A stretch of 64,000 bases of DNA from Aphrophora alni (GCA_963513935.1 OY740774.1:87810385-87874384); one strand, 5' to 3'; shown: positions 22,670 through 35,330, counted from the first letter of the stretch. A program made the numbers and translations. Notes: generated by a model from the sequence alone, not told the origin.

Positions 22670-23450
22670 AGGCCCATTTTTAATAAACAGTAGTTGGCAT
22701 GTCCAAAATCACCGTAGCCTGTGGATGATATAGTAGGTCACCTCTCCTTACTTGGGGCCAACCAATTGCATCAGGTCCGGTATTAGTCGTTTCTTCCACT
22801 TGCCCATTCCATCGTCAATAGACCATATTTGTTGCACTTTTCTATTCTATGATACTCTCTAGATCCTTCCTTGTTCTTTCTTCAAGTAGTAAATCGATGG
22901 GTGGAATTTCCGACATTACTATTGACGCACTTGACACAACAGCCCTATATGCACTTAATACCCTTGAAGCATAACCACAAAGTTCTTATATTATGCTAAT
23001 CCTAACTCCTCGTTACGAATGGAGGCCCCCTACAACACAGAGTAGTACGCAATCATAAGCAACCGCAGTCATAAGCAACCTCTCGTGCTTCCTCTAGGCC
23101 CAGTCACGTTTTTAAGGATCAGCTCAAATGTCCAATTCTCCCACCCATGTTTCTACATCCTAGGAGCATTTCTTTGCCACCAGAAGAATGACCACAATAT
23201 TTTCTTGGGTGCGAGCTTCAGTTTCTTTATATCTAGTCAATCATTTATTTTCGTTATGCTCTTAGTCAAGGACTCCTGTAGGTCACAGCGCTCTTTGGTC
23301 TTGGCTTACTACAAACATATTTCCCGCTTATCCTACATGTTCGTCTGCTTCAGTCGCCTTCCAATTCAGCACCGCAATATGGTATAAGTTCCACAAAAAC
23401 GGGCCAACACAGAGCCTTGTGACATACCATAGGTCATAAAAAACTTCTAG
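22670..23450 (-). pseudogene. Decayed R1-like LINE (reverse transcriptase and C-terminus)
   Basis: The - strand from about 23430 reads GMSQGSVL followed in another frame by LWNLYHDAVLNWKATEADEH, the GVPQGSVLGPLLWN..YD motif 4-5 region of R1-type reverse transcriptases. Next come a LKLAPKK phrase, then near 22980-22850 RVLSAYRAVVSSASIVMSEI with PPIDLLLEERT, and WKKRLIPDLMQL. These are the same C-terminal landmarks as in the copy at 3985-4582. The catalytic YADD box and much of the middle are missing, and multiple stops and shifts occur. Confidence 0.8.
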
Positions 23451-23939
23451 TTGTACTTTATAGTCGGTGAGTGAGGAAATATACTGGGCCTCTTTGTAAG
23501 ATTTTAATTTACTTCGTTTGCGCTGAGATAACTGCCATGTGACAGCATACGCTAAAATTTGTGCAGTGTTTTTTACTTATTATAATACCTTATACAAATC
23601 ATTTGTAAGGTAGTACAATAACATCTTCATAACTAACTGTATAATAATTGTGGAGTGGTTTATGAGCTATCATGTTAAGATATTATATTAAATTGATAAC
23701 TAATGTGTTACAAGTAATTGAATTCTGTACTGCTTGCGATTCAATACCCCCCCCTCCCCCGCCACCGCTTTCAGAATACAAACCTGAATTATATCTGTAA
23801 CTGAATCTCTTCAACTAATCTAATACTGTCTCCAGTAACTTGCAGTAATAATATCTTTCCTTTAGCATGTTGAAAACTATTTAGCTTTGACAACTTTTGT
23901 AAAGAGTGAACATCGCTCTCCGGATGTTTGAATATAGTT

Positions 23940-24310
23940 AATAAATCGTTCTTTTAAATCGAATGTGTCTACTGCTTAGCACGTCTCATGAGACGACGAC
24001 ATTCATAGACCAAGAAGTAATTTTAAATACTACAGCTAACGTACACTTGAAGAACATATCACTCACACAGAGAAATAGTTGAATGGTTTATGTGTGGTTT
24101 GTTCCTTGCATCATGATTTACCATTCATTGGGATCACGGGAACTATATAAACCCTGGATTTGGTCTTATTTGAAAAATGACATTACACTACAGGGTGGGT
24201 GTCGGTGGATGGTGACCCTATTTGTTGGAAGAGTAAATGTTCCAACTACTGTTTATATTTTATTCTTATTCATTGATGCATATACAGGAAATATCAGAAA
24301 GGACTTTTAA
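23940..24310 (+). repeat. Dispersed repeat Y, copy 1
   Basis: Ordered blocks TACTACAGCTAACGTACACTT, TTGTTCCTTGCATCATGATT, TTGCCATTCATT-like and CAACTACTGTTTATATTTTA recur at 54690-55010. The last block also appears near 24470 and resembles a phrase in the R1-like relic at 22.69 kb. No conserved frame. Confidence 0.6.
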
Positions 24311-25355
24311 CAAATTTAAAACCATCTTAATTTATCCAAATAACATAATCGGTTGATGTGTCTTTTTGAACCAAATAGATCACCTGATTTAAAGTAGAAC
24401 ACTCATTCCGTTCATTTGGCAAAAACGAACTGATGGAATTATACGACTGCTGCCTTAAAACGTAAGCAATCCGACTACTGTTTATATTTTATTCTACTTT
24501 ATTCGTATATTTAAGTTACATGAAAGTTATATAACATTTCAGGGGAACCGTGGGGTACATTAAAAGGTTTTAATTTATATAAATGAAAACTTCAAAAAAA
24601 TAGTTAGGGATGTTTTGTTTTTTTGTTAGTCAGTTAAAAATACAGGCGCGCCTTGTATATTTAGTTGGAACAGCTGTGTAGGGTTTTTCTCCCTAATTGT
24701 AAAGAATGTTATTTCAAAAATTGCATTGCGATTGGCGGCATCGTTTGGGCATAATACAAAACACACAAACGTACTGAAATCTAAACGATTGAATTAAAAC
24801 CTGATCTCATTTCGCTCACTAATTTGATAATTGCGGGATACTGCTACTAATTTTAAAATATAAAAGGTTAGTTACTGAGCGTTTAATTTTTATACCCTAC
24901 GAATCTCTCTTTTCTAATATTCAAAATAACGTAAACTTAAGTTTAACGTTTTATTCTATTGTCTTTAATTGGATTCACTACTGCCTTTTCTCACATTTAA
25001 GCATTATATAATGTAGTAGACCTGTATTAACACAAATCAACAATTTAAAGATAAACAGCAAATATACTCAATTATTAAATAATACCATAGAGAAATAATT
25101 TAAGCAAGTTAGTTGAGAGTTAGACTTCTGTTAAAAGTTGTTCAAGCAAAATACGTAAGTTATGGGAAGCAAACATTCTGTATCGAAGCTAGAGTAGCTT
25201 TGTTCAATCACTTGTGTAATATATAGAATATAAGGATAGACTCAATCAGTTAAGTTATATAATTGATAAATATTGGAACAGAAACATTATAAGTTCCTCA
25301 GATACACATGAGACCATCATCGGCCAAACAACTTAAGGTATCACAGTAGTAAATA
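24311..25355. other. No recognised feature
   Basis: AT-rich; no exon, RNA gene or strong repeat seen beyond a second CGACTACTGTTTATATTTTA block near 24472. Confidence 0.5.
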
Positions 25356-25359
25356 ATTT

Positions 25360-25660
25360 TAAATTGGTTTTTTTCGGCTTACGAATGATCCAATGTGAAA
25401 TTCGAACTTAGCTGACACAAATATTTTTGGAAATATAAGCATGAGGTAGAATAGTCAATTTCGATTTTCAAAAATTGTGAAGATTACCTATTCCAAAACG
25501 TCCTGGTAGCAATATGATTTAAGTCGTCACTCCTCTCATAAAGAATCAATTAATCCCACCCATAAGACTTGTTTTTTATTAGGCTTATACGTACAATCCA
25601 ATGTCGAATTCGAACTTAGCTGGCGAAAATTAAAAAATATATATTGTAGACCAATTGTAA
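25360..25660 (+). repeat. tRNA-derived SINE, one copy plus a 3' fragment
   Basis: 25490-25660 has CGTCCTGGTAGCAATATG and TTTAAGTCGTCACT at the head, then a tail with TTATTAGGCTTATACGTACA and AATTCGAACTTAGCTGGC. The same tail occurs alone at 25370-25440. The full unit is therefore about 250 bp: a tRNA-like head followed by an unrelated body. Confidence 0.65.
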
Positions 25661-26362
25661 CCGCTACTCAACTTTAACATTTCCATAGGGAATAGTTTAA
25701 ATCAGATAATTATAAACAGAAAACTCCAGGGAAATCATGTCTTATTCTTCGAAATAAAATATACCCTATATTAAACCATTTCTTCAGTACGTATTATAAT
25801 AAAAGCTTACACAAGTGAAATCACTTTGCACAGATTCAAGCCAAAGATGACACAGATTGTCATTATTTTCAAGTATCTCATTAAAATCCAATGAGATCCA
25901 AGACTCTATTATACCAGTCTTGACATAACATAAATAATCACTCTTTACTTTCTCTTAGATTGAAAACAACAAACAAAATCTACTTTGCCTGTTTTGACAG
26001 AAGCAATTATTTCCAAGAAGACTACAAATGATACACAGATTGTCGAGTAAATGGTCTGAGTCTGTCATTCCTTGGTTTAATCAGATTCAAAACAATTTAT
26101 CAAACTTTTAAAATTAACCGCCGAGGAGCTATTGTCTCGAAAATTTAGAATTAAAATTGAAACTTTTAATAATTTTGTAGACAGAAATAAAGCACCATCG
26201 AAGGAAGTTAACAGGCTAACATTCTTGAAAATAACTAAACAAAATAAATGTAGTAATGTATTTTAGACCAATATTTTAATTTTATAAACCTACTTCTTTG
26301 TTGGGGGAAATAAGAAGGAGCAGGATGAACAATCTTACTATTCAAATTATGTGAATTAAGTT

Positions 26363-26450
26363 AACTATTCCTAAATATTCTGGTAGCCATGTTGTTTAAG
26401 TCGTCACTTTTTTATCAAGAGTTGCACTAAGGCTAGTTGGATATCTATCC
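26363..26450 (+). repeat. tRNA-derived SINE fragment
   Basis: TATTCTGGTAGCCATGTTGT and TTAAGTCGTCACTTTTTTAT match the SINE head; the tail is missing. Confidence 0.65.
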
Positions 26451-26609
26451 AGGACACAAAGTGCACTTTAGCTTTTCCAATCTATAATTGAAATAATCGA
26501 AAGTTTGACAGGCTAGGAAAATAACAGCTTATTATTATTTTATAAGTATTCAAGATATTTATATGTATTACATTTCAAGTTTTATATCCAATCTTATAAA
26601 CTGCAATTA

Positions 26610-26900
26610 TAAAATTGAAAATGACCGTACAAAACATTGATCTAGAAATCAATTATGAAAAGATTAATCTGGGAGTGTTGTTAAGAAACGACAGACAAGC
26701 CGAAGCAAATACTAGGAGAGCAACGGATAAAAAGGTTACACGTTTTCAGTACCTGGGTTCACTGAAACAGATGGGTACTACTGAGACATGGAAGCACGAA
26801 TAGCGGCAGCTAATAGACCCTACTTTGAACCAACGATTGGTCTCATGGCTAATGCTCTTGTCTTGTCGGTTCCAAAATCGATCTCTATGGCGGCTTGAAA
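26610..26900 (+). pseudogene. Non-LTR reverse transcriptase fragment (part 1 of a split LINE)
   Basis: The + strand reads INYEKINLGVLLRNDRQAEA, then KKVTRFQYLGSLKQMGTTET and, after a frameshift, MEARIAAANRPYF. This is the reverse transcriptase region just after the YADD box in RTE/CR1-like LINEs (the NEEKTK....FKYLGSLI....E...RI..AN..YF series). The expected downstream part is found 1.1 kb later, at 27960-28345. Confidence 0.75.
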
Positions 26901-26949
26901 GAGTTTCTGTATTGATCCAGCATTGGAAGGAAAGTGAAAAGCTACAATG

Positions 26950-27955
26950 AGTAACTTTACTTTCAGCCTACTTTACCTTACAACATGTGTTCAAATCTAA
27001 GAATATTATAACCCGTTGTCACCAATAGTGATGAAGCGTGGGCATTGACTATAGGGTTTGTCATCATCTCATTAAAAGTGGGAAAAGAGCTTAAATTAGC
27101 TTAAAAAGACCCCTGTTAGGTTCAAGAAGGCCGATGCACCATCTGTTAGGTTTAGACTTTCCTATTCCTTAATTTCGGGTTCAAAATAGATAATACACAC
27201 CATCTACGCACCATAAATGGGCAGTTAAATGTAAATAGCAATCAGTGGTTCAGTATTTCAAGCTACTTCTGAAATAAGGCTTTATTAATTCTTGCAATTC
27301 TTTATTTCCAAAAATAACATAATTCCGTTATTGGACAATAATTACTATATTAAAAATGTATTACAGTTTGTTCCCAAAACAGTGCAATTCATAGCGAGCT
27401 AAATATTGTTACGAAAAGATCAAAATTGATTTTACGTGTTAAATATTCAACAAGAATACACAATTTGTTTCCTCACCCTTACTATCGCAGATATAGCCAA
27501 GTTCTCGTTTTCAGTGTCTTCCAGAAAGGTATTTTCCAATAAGTCTAGTACTCTGCTAGTTGCCGAATTGAGCCTTCGGCTACCCTAACGGTCTCCTCAG
27601 TTACGAATAGTCTCGTTGGTAGGATATATGGGTTTATATAGCTATGACTATTGATTTGCCAATATGCTCTGTCGGTCTTTTTGAGTTCTTTCGCAACAAT
27701 ACTCTACTCTCTGTGTACTCCTTTGGGCCTAGAATGAATTTATAGTTTATTATTAACATAATTTACACCGATAATTGTTAACACCCTTATAACCTTAGAA
27801 TACTCCAATAGCGTCCGGGTCAGAAGAGAATTAAAGTTGATTAAGCCAGACATTGTAGGAAAGATAAAAGATGGATCCAACCCAGGACTAGATGAAGAAA
27901 AGTGTGTAGATCAAGCCACATCCGTACTCATTATAAGTAAGCTTCTGAGGAGTGA
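26950..27955. mobile_element. Sequence interrupting a LINE, ends in a D repeat
   Basis: About 1 kb between the two halves of a LINE. Its right part (27780-27915) is a + strand D repeat with TCCAATAGCGTCCGGGTCAG, AGGAAAGATAAAAGATGGAT and CCAACCCAGGACTAGATGAA. LINE coding resumes within 50 bp of the D end, so D is probably one end of the inserted element. The other end was not found. Confidence 0.5.
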
Positions 27956-27959
27956 CAAT

Positions 27960-28345
27960 AAGAGAAGAGGTGTTAGTGCAAAGGTGGGAAAGAAAAATCT
28001 TATGGAAGGTGTATGAAACAGTTAAGGGGGTAGTGTAGAGAATATGGAAAAGTTGCGAACTGCATTAGCAGTGTGGAGAACCTAAAAAATAAAAATAGAC
28101 AAAACTAAACTTGGCAACCCACTTCAAAGTATGTCAGAAGAAAGGGTAATTAAGAAAATATTTTAAGGAAGACCAGAAGGAAGGAAGCGCAGATGAAACC
28201 TAAGGAAAATGTAGTTTAGAAACACCGAAGAGGAAAGTTGAGAAGAATGGGTGTCCGAAGTGTGATGAAGGACAAAAAAGAGTAAAGGAGAGTGGAGTTA
28301 GAGACCGGAATCCTAAAAGGACTGCAGAGCGAGGATGGTGATGTT
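27960..28345 (+). pseudogene. LINE C-terminus (part 2 of the split LINE)
   Basis: Shifted frames give RKILWKVYETVKG, VIKKIF.GRPEGRKRR, NLRKM.FRNTEEES.EEWVS and RTKKSKGEW, ending in a GATGGTGATG tail. This is the RRILR.I.GPV.......GRPEGRR.RGRPR.RWLD end typical of CR1/RTE-type LINEs. It is full of indels and stops. Confidence 0.75.
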
Positions 28346-30010
28346 AAGGTTTCAACATGAACTCCGTTGGTCTCTCCGCATACATCCTTCTACATTAATG
28401 TACACTAAATCATTTCCTCTTGTACATTACTAGTTGCTAAAGTTGCGTATTTCACATAGAACATTCAATCTTGCATAAATCTTCAGAGAATATACAGTGT
28501 TTTTCATATAACCCTGCATTAAAAAATTGGCAGCGACAGGTTATTCGATAAGTGCATCGCATTAACTCTTGTGGTATTCATGTAAGAAGATATTTTAGTT
28601 TCTAATATGACTGTACTTTTAGGGATGCAAATGCACAGCATTACAGTCAACTGTATAAACAATCTATAAAGGGTGTTTGTTATTCAAGTGATCAGCTTTA
28701 GACTACAGTCATGAGTTTTCTTAAAGCTAAGCTAGTTTAAAGCAAAATAAACTTCACAATAATACGCTTTGTGAGTACTTAAGTTGTAAAAGATGAATAA
28801 ATCTGATGTTTCGTATTAACATGTCTTCTACAAGAAACAGTTGTTCAGTAGCGACTTGTAGATTTTTAAAACGCTTGGGATATAGGAATACCTTCGATAG
28901 AAGAATAGGTACAGCTAAAATGCATTTAAATATTGGTGATTACTTGCTGGTCACATAGTAATAATTAGTAAATAGACTTACAAAAAACTTTCCCATTACC
29001 TGCAAATAACCTTTATTATTACTTTTTTTTAGAAGAGTTAACATCTATAAAAAAAAAAAACTGGAATGTTTGGAAATAAATGTTTAGACAAAATGTTTTT
29101 GTAATCGAGGAGGAAATAAAATGATATTTGTTGTTTGATATATTTCCAAGGTCATTTGAAGGTCAAGACAATTTTTTTTAAATACATAACTATATATATT
29201 CTTACTCTACGCTAAAAAATTTAAAACTTGAATTTGTGAAATTATTTTAATCCGGATCGAGATATTTAATCAAAATATTTTACCTTAATAGTTATAATGA
29301 CTTTCTACTCATATAATAATAAAAGTTTTCGTTTTTGTATTCTAGTAACTTTTATGTTTTTTTTTTTTTTTTTTAGATATTACTGTAAATATCCATATGG
29401 CTTTTTTTACAGCTGTGTGCATTTAAACCAAAACTATTATACGACGCAAGAATGTATGGCTGGGTTAAAAAATAGCGAATACATACTACATTCAGAGTTG
29501 AGACTAGTTTGGAAAACTACATCCATAATATCGTATGCTTATGTCATTTTGTAATCGTTGGGTGATTGGCCATACTGATTAAGTGAAGATGCTACATGAC
29601 ATCACACGGCGCTTTTTCTAAAACAAATATCATGTTTAACGGTTCCATTGCTTTTCAGTTTAGGGTGCTTACTGAATTTAGGGTCGATGTTTTTGTTAAA
29701 TATATATGGCTCCACTAGAATTTATCACAGACTCTCCCTTAGACTCCTTACGAAACCCATGAAAACCTTTGGACTCCAAATGAGTTCCTACAGAAGTCCT
29801 CTCTAGTATGCTGATTCTCCATAGTCTCTAGTCTTCATTGTAGAAACAAAACTATCATACGTTTCGTCTTAACGATACCATTATATTAAGGTGTTGTCTC
29901 GCTAGGCACTGTCCGGCATATTTATTGCCTTTTGTAGTGATACGCTACCCCCTTTGTCATCCCTAACACTAAATTAAATTGTGGTGCAGATATAGATGTA
30001 GTTGTATTTA
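28346..30010. other. AT-rich; a short H fragment at 29620-29690
   Basis: The H fragment (-) has AACGGTTCCATTGCTTTTCA followed by GTTTAGG. A T run lies at about 29359-29374. The open frame at 29297-29554 is low-complexity at its start and resembles no family. No exon recognised. Confidence 0.45.
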
Positions 30011-30133
30011 ATAGTCAATTGTTTTGTAGGCTATACTCGGTGTAAATAAATAACGCACAGCGAGAGAGATGGCACAAAGAGAGGACAAGGCCGTGATGAG
30101 AGGGGGACATGCACATGCCGCTCCAAATTGTCA

Positions 30134-30196
30134 TATAAATACTGGCCTTACTTGCTTCAAAATCATTCTGTTTCACGGAGTCACCTGCAACAGTCC
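30134..30196 (+). promoter_or_regulatory. Orphan core promoter: TATA, Inr and DPE
   Basis: TATAAA at 30134-30139, an arthropod initiator TCATTC at 30163-30168 with the predicted +1 A at 30165, and AGTCC (fits RGWYV) at 30192-30196. This places TATA at -31 and the DPE exactly at +28 to +32. GAGA-rich sequence flanks it upstream (30060-30085). No coding start with a recognisable product follows, so it may belong to a solo LTR, a non-coding transcript or an alternative first exon. Sequence evidence only. Confidence 0.4.
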
Positions 30197-30249
30197 TCTC
30201 TCTCTCGCTGCTCTTGTTCCCTAAGTTCACATCATTTCATACTGTATAC

Positions 30250-30980
30250 CCTTAAGTTCTGGCATCTCAGTAACAGATATTTGTTTTATTTAACTTAAAA
30301 TTTTGAAATTACATCTATTGTAAGAATCCCAATTTGATTTTATCTGGCGACGTAAGTCAACAAATAAGATCATTCCAACTATCGCTCTTTATCGATCTCT
30401 TCTCATTCCTCCACTCATTTGCATTGAGTCCTTCAATTTAAACCCCCAACGAATCTAGAACCCTTCCCCCCTCAGAGTTAGCGAAATTGGCAACTATGAT
30501 CTGTGTCCTAATGATGTCTTTCTCCCACAATTCTGAGCTTGATTCCTCCCAGGATTTTAACGAATCAATCGGAGACAAATATTAAGCAGTACTCTCAGAA
30601 TACAGAATCCTGAAAGAGCAGGACACGTGGATGTATTATTGAAAAATAAAAATATTCCTTTTTCAGAATCACATAAAGTTGGTTGTACACAGAGGAAACT
30701 TTATTTATATAAAACAGTATCGCATCCAATAGACTAAACTAGATTGTGAAGTTTCATAAAACATTAAAACGCAATTCCAGAAGACATACACTGTTTATTG
30801 CTCAACTGTAATAGGCTTTTACGACTTGTAAACCACGTCTTGAATTTTACAGTGGTAATTCCCCATTGTTATGTTTTTTATTACACCTGTTAATTTTGTC
30901 TTATTTTAATTAATTATTTTATTTATTTGTATCAGTTTTAGCAATTGTATCCATTATTTATTTCATGATAGTCCGTCAAA
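30250..30980. other. No recognised feature
   Basis: Mixed-composition sequence, slightly GC-richer at 30.4-30.6 kb. No gene or repeat partner in the window was found. Confidence 0.45.
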
Positions 30981-30984
30981 TTGT

Positions 30985-31700
30985 TCTTTACTATAAGTAA
31001 AAGGATCAAGAACTCTGTTGTACTTACTTTTATAAGTGAATCTGATAAAACGTTTCCTTTAAAATAAAATTGTGTTTTCCCAAAACCATGAAAAGATTAC
31101 CACAACTTACAATATAGCTTTAGGCTTTATCGAGAAAATCCCCCTAGTAGAAACACTTTTCTCTTTGAGTGATCGGAAGAGACAAATCAAAAGCAATTTG
31201 TTGTGGTAAATATTATTTAGGATTTTCTATCATTTTTTTTTTCGTTGAAGCTGAGTTTTCTAAATACGTTTTTCTTTACAGAAGCCAATTAATGTTGATG
31301 TATTTTTATTTGGTTAACTTTTTTAACTATAACCAGTTAATTTTTGGTTACACTTTTTGTCTTCGTAGGTTTTTAGTGAAAAACAAACCAACAGCAAAAC
31401 ATATGATAGGCCTACATAATAAAACATATTTGTGAAACTTTACTAAAAGTTACCGGTACTTTACTTTAACATACTGAATTGAGATGAGAACATAAAACTA
31501 CATCCTCAATATCTTGTGTATTGTCACTCTATAATAAATCTTTGATTATGCAACTAGTCATATACTGTAGCCTTTCATTGCTCTAGATGAAAACACTAGA
31601 GAATCTTATTAAACAAGCATTGATAATATTTAACGGTGCATTGCTTCTCAATTTAATGTTTACAGAAATTTATTTTATTTCTTTATTTTAAGTATGTGGA
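30985..31700 (+). repeat. Left arm of large inverted repeat P2
   Basis: Paired with 34215-35020. Diagnostic pairs: AAGGATCAAGAACTCT (31000 region) with its complement near 35005; AAACACTTTTCTCTTTGA (31150) with TCAAAGAGAAAAGTGTTT (34854); ACAAATCAAAAGCAATTTG (31180) with CAAATTGCTTTTGATTTGT (34809); TACCGGTACTT (31452) with the complementary site near 34570. The inner end of the arm is a - strand H copy (31484-31680). Confidence 0.75.
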
Positions 31701-32480
31701 AGTTTTAATGTTAAATTTACTAACTGCTGCTTCATCTCTGAACGTGACAATTTTATCCACCATTTCTCGTTCTGTGTACACGTGATATAATGTGTGTGAT
31801 CTCATATAGGTAACATCTGTGAACCACTACCGATCAGAAATCTTAACCGCTTGTATACAATATTCGCTTGTTGCACAGTGGAAATGAACTTTAGTTTCTT
31901 CCCGTCATAAAATATTAAATGGAATCGGGAAATGTTACCGGTTGTGTTTGGTCTTGTGGAAAATTATATTTTCTCTGCAAGTAAATCTTTCCATTGAACA
32001 TCTCTAAGTTAGTAACTGTGTAGGAAGGGTAAAGTGGAGTAGATTTGTTGAAATGGGAAAATTATAAGAGTTACATTTGGTTTGGGAATGTAAGCTGTCA
32101 TAAATATATAACTTGGATCGTAACAATGACATCAAAGTCGTGGCTTTAATGGGTTCTGTAGCTGAGAGAAATTGATATCGAAAAATGATATTTGCTGCGA
32201 TGCGATAAACGAATGTGATCTATCGGAATAAAACTAAATCCTTTAGAAAATTGTGTTTAAATCGTGAGCTAGTTTGTGCAGTTTGTTTTATGTTAAACAG
32301 TTGAATTCAACTAAACCTTGTAATATTTGGAAGTTAGCTATTAGTTCAATTGGCTTATTAGGTACCATAGTCCAGTCAGGTTGGAACGAAAACAAGTTAA
32401 TTTTTATCACGTATTTTTGGTCCAATTATAATTATGTCACAGTTAAGCTAAGTCGAACCATATGTTAAAACTACTAGAAC
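31701..32480. other. Spacer of inverted repeat P2, first part
   Basis: AT-rich, no gene or RNA recognised. Confidence 0.5.
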
Positions 32481-33425
32481 CGGAAGGCTGCCTTAAAAAC
32501 GACACTTTTTGGGTCCATATGTATATCCATGGACCCGCGTCTGTCCGTCTGTCTGTAAAGTGCAACCCGTCTACACAAACAAGACGATAAATCCTATCAA
32601 ACTTTGCATTTATATTCTTTGTATTATTCCACATAGGAAAAATATAACGGTGACAAAAAACTTCTTTGGGGTTCAAAAACTATCGTTTAAAATATTTTTT
32701 TGGATATATTATGTGCGGCGTATCAAATGAAACTATTAGTTATTCTGATTACGAATATGTAGTCTATGTTTCTTTGACGATAAAGTTAATATGATGGCGC
32801 TAACCCAAATTTAAAGTGTTAGATATCTTGCGTTACTCATCTAACTTAAACCAGCGTGAACAACAAACCTGAAAAACTTTATTTGGATTTAAAATTAAAT
32901 TACGGTGCGAAATCATATATTATAGTTTTTTTTTTTTTTTTATGACGGATACAACTTAATGTAACCACAAAATGAAAAATGCGTAGCGTATATATTTGTA
33001 AAGCAATGTTTGTGAGATATGAGACAAACAATTCCATAGCCAATAAAAAATGGATTGCATTTTCATTAATTTCACTTTGTTAGGGTACTAAAGGGAAAAC
33101 CAAGGACCCTTATAATTTCACGCTCATATCTTTTGTCTGTCTGTAATTCTCAATCTACACAGGATATAAATCCTAAACATTTTAAACTTTGCATTTATAT
33201 TCTTTATATTGTCCCACATACAGGAAAAATATAGCGATAACAAAAACAAATGATCTTGGTGTAGTTAGGAGCAAAAACTGTTGAGTTGAACGATATGATT
33301 TTTAGAAATATTATGTGTGGAGTATCATAATAACACTAGAAGTTATTTTGATAACAAATATGTATGTTTATTTGATTAAGATATTAATATGTTGGCGCTA
33401 GATCCCTTAAAATACTTCTACTTTA
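32480..33425 (+). repeat. Two direct copies of a ~330 bp repeat
   Basis: 32490-32815 and 33090-33420 share GTCTGTCTGTAA, AACTTTGCATTTATATTCTT, CCACATA.AGGAAAAATATA, ATATTATGTG.GG.GTATCA and ATG.TGGCGCTA in the same order. A weak third copy of the first block lies near 11.65 kb. Spacing is about 605 bp, with a poly-T run (32924-32940) between. Confidence 0.75.
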
Positions 33426-33840
33426 TACAAATAATTGGCCCTATATGCTACGGACATTTTGATTTAGTAACTTTATTGTAAAATTTAGAAGGTATTCTCT
33501 TATTTAAATTCCAAAATGTGCATTTATGAATCCGCCAGAGGAGAGAAGAAAAGCAGCCGCTTTGTAAATTTTGCTGAACCGAATGTCTATTTTCCCCAGC
33601 TTCTTCCTCTTCCCTCTAACGGCTTCTAAAATGAATGATTTTTGAAAATGATTCTTTCTCCAATCGTCTTTCTCTTCTCTAGCTATACCTAGAAATGAAT
33701 AATGTTTGTTGAAGATTTTACGCTTTTTTTACCACGTATATATAAACACATATTTTTTAAGTTACAGACAAGAAGAGCAAAAATTAAAAAAAATCATTTA
33801 ATACAGTTTAATAATATTCGTAATATGTAATATTATCTTT

Positions 33841-34073
<233 letters not shown>

Positions 34074-34214
34074 AACTAATTGGTTTTTTTTTTTTTAATT
34101 TTCGTTCTAAACCGATTGTACTAATTAAAAAAACTGCTTCTAATTCCTCTGGCGATACCTAAAATTAGGCTCTACTACTTTCTGTTCACCCTGTATCTTA
34201 GGTATCGGCAGGAG

Positions 34215-35020
34215 GAACAATGCAACCGTTAAATAGTATCAATGCTTTTGTTTAGTAAGAGCGCCTAATGTTTTCATGTAGGACATTGCTATGGCATATG
34301 CGTAGTTGCGTAGTCAACGCTTTATTATAGAATGACAATACACACGATAATAAGGATGTTGTTTCATCTTCTCATCTCAAGTCAGTATGGTAAAGAACAC
34401 TTTAACGTGACAACAGTAGGATATTGATGAAACTCCGTATTAAAGGAAAATAACATTTAATGTATAGTTTTATCATGTGGCATATGGTTCGCTATAAAGC
34501 ATGATGAGTTAACATAGTGTTTCACGGAGAACTTATGAATAAAAAAGTGTAACCAAAAATTTCCTACTACCGGTACTTAATTTGTCTATATTTTCAGTTT
34601 TTCTTCTAACCTTTATGTACTAATAAATCAAAAAATCCGTTTTGTGATATCTGAGAACATTGTAACGCTCTGTATATTTTATAATAATTAAAACAAATTA
34701 AATTATCTCTTTAAATGACTTCCATAAAGAAAAATCTATTTATAAAACTCACCTCGACAAAGTTACCAACATAACAAAATGTAATATACCAAATCCTATT
34801 TATCAAAACAAATTGCTTTTGATTTGTCTCTTCCCATATGAAGTCTGATCATTCAAAGAGAAAAGTGTTTCTACTGGGGGTTTTTCTCGACAAAAACTAA
34901 AGCTCTAAACGTTTGTAGGATGTGATCATCTTTTATAGTTTTTGGAAAACATAATTTTTCGAAGAATTTTTGTTTTATCTGATTCACTTACAGTAGAGTA
35001 GAGTTCTTGATCCTTTCTTT
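34215..35020 (-). repeat. Right arm of large inverted repeat P2
   Basis: Reverse-complement partner of 30985-31700. Its inner end is a + strand H copy (34215-34400, with ACAATGCAACCGTTAAATAG and GAATGACAATACACACGATA). Confidence 0.75.
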
Positions 35021-35199
35021 GTGTTAGTGATTTTCTTCCAGTAAAACAAGCCGCTTATTTTAGGCTTTGAACGCTTTTTGTAAAACGGCGTTGCTTTTCG
35101 TTGTTTCTTAACGAATTTTACGTTAATAAAACTGTGACAAAAAAATTGCACTAACTTCCATTTCATTCAAACAACAAGGAAGACTTACTGTTTTTTTAA

Positions 35200-35330
35200 C
35201 CTGGGAACCGTTAGAGTATCAATGCTATTGTTTAATAAGAACGTCTTGAATTGTGTAGGACGTCGAAATGCGTCCTCGCCGAATAGTTATATCGTAGTAG
35301 TTTGTAGCAGTAATTAATTATTAAATGACC
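35200..35330 (+). repeat. Dispersed repeat H, copy outside P2
   Basis: ATCAATGCTATTGTTTAATA, then TGTGTAGGACGTCGAAATGC and GTCCTC. Its relation to the adjacent P2 arm (also H-containing) suggests tandem insertion of the same element. Confidence 0.65.

Larger units (their letters stand above)
19485..22700 (-). repeat. Right arm of large inverted repeat P1
   Basis: Reverse-complement partner of 14141-18500. It contains, from the centre outward, module A (19490-19670), an unpaired stretch with a separate foldback (19976-20505), module M near 20.88 kb, the 21190-21715 block with CACGACAGCAGATGTACTAG in reverse complement, module H (21880-22085), the GNLPPEE module and a SINE. Its outer end merges with the R1-like LINE relic. 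Confidence 0.75.

Noticed and set aside
29297..29554. 85-codon open frame preceded by a T run and AG, like a splice acceptor
   Set aside because: The T run is a simple repeat, the frame has no family resemblance and no donor site follows in frame.
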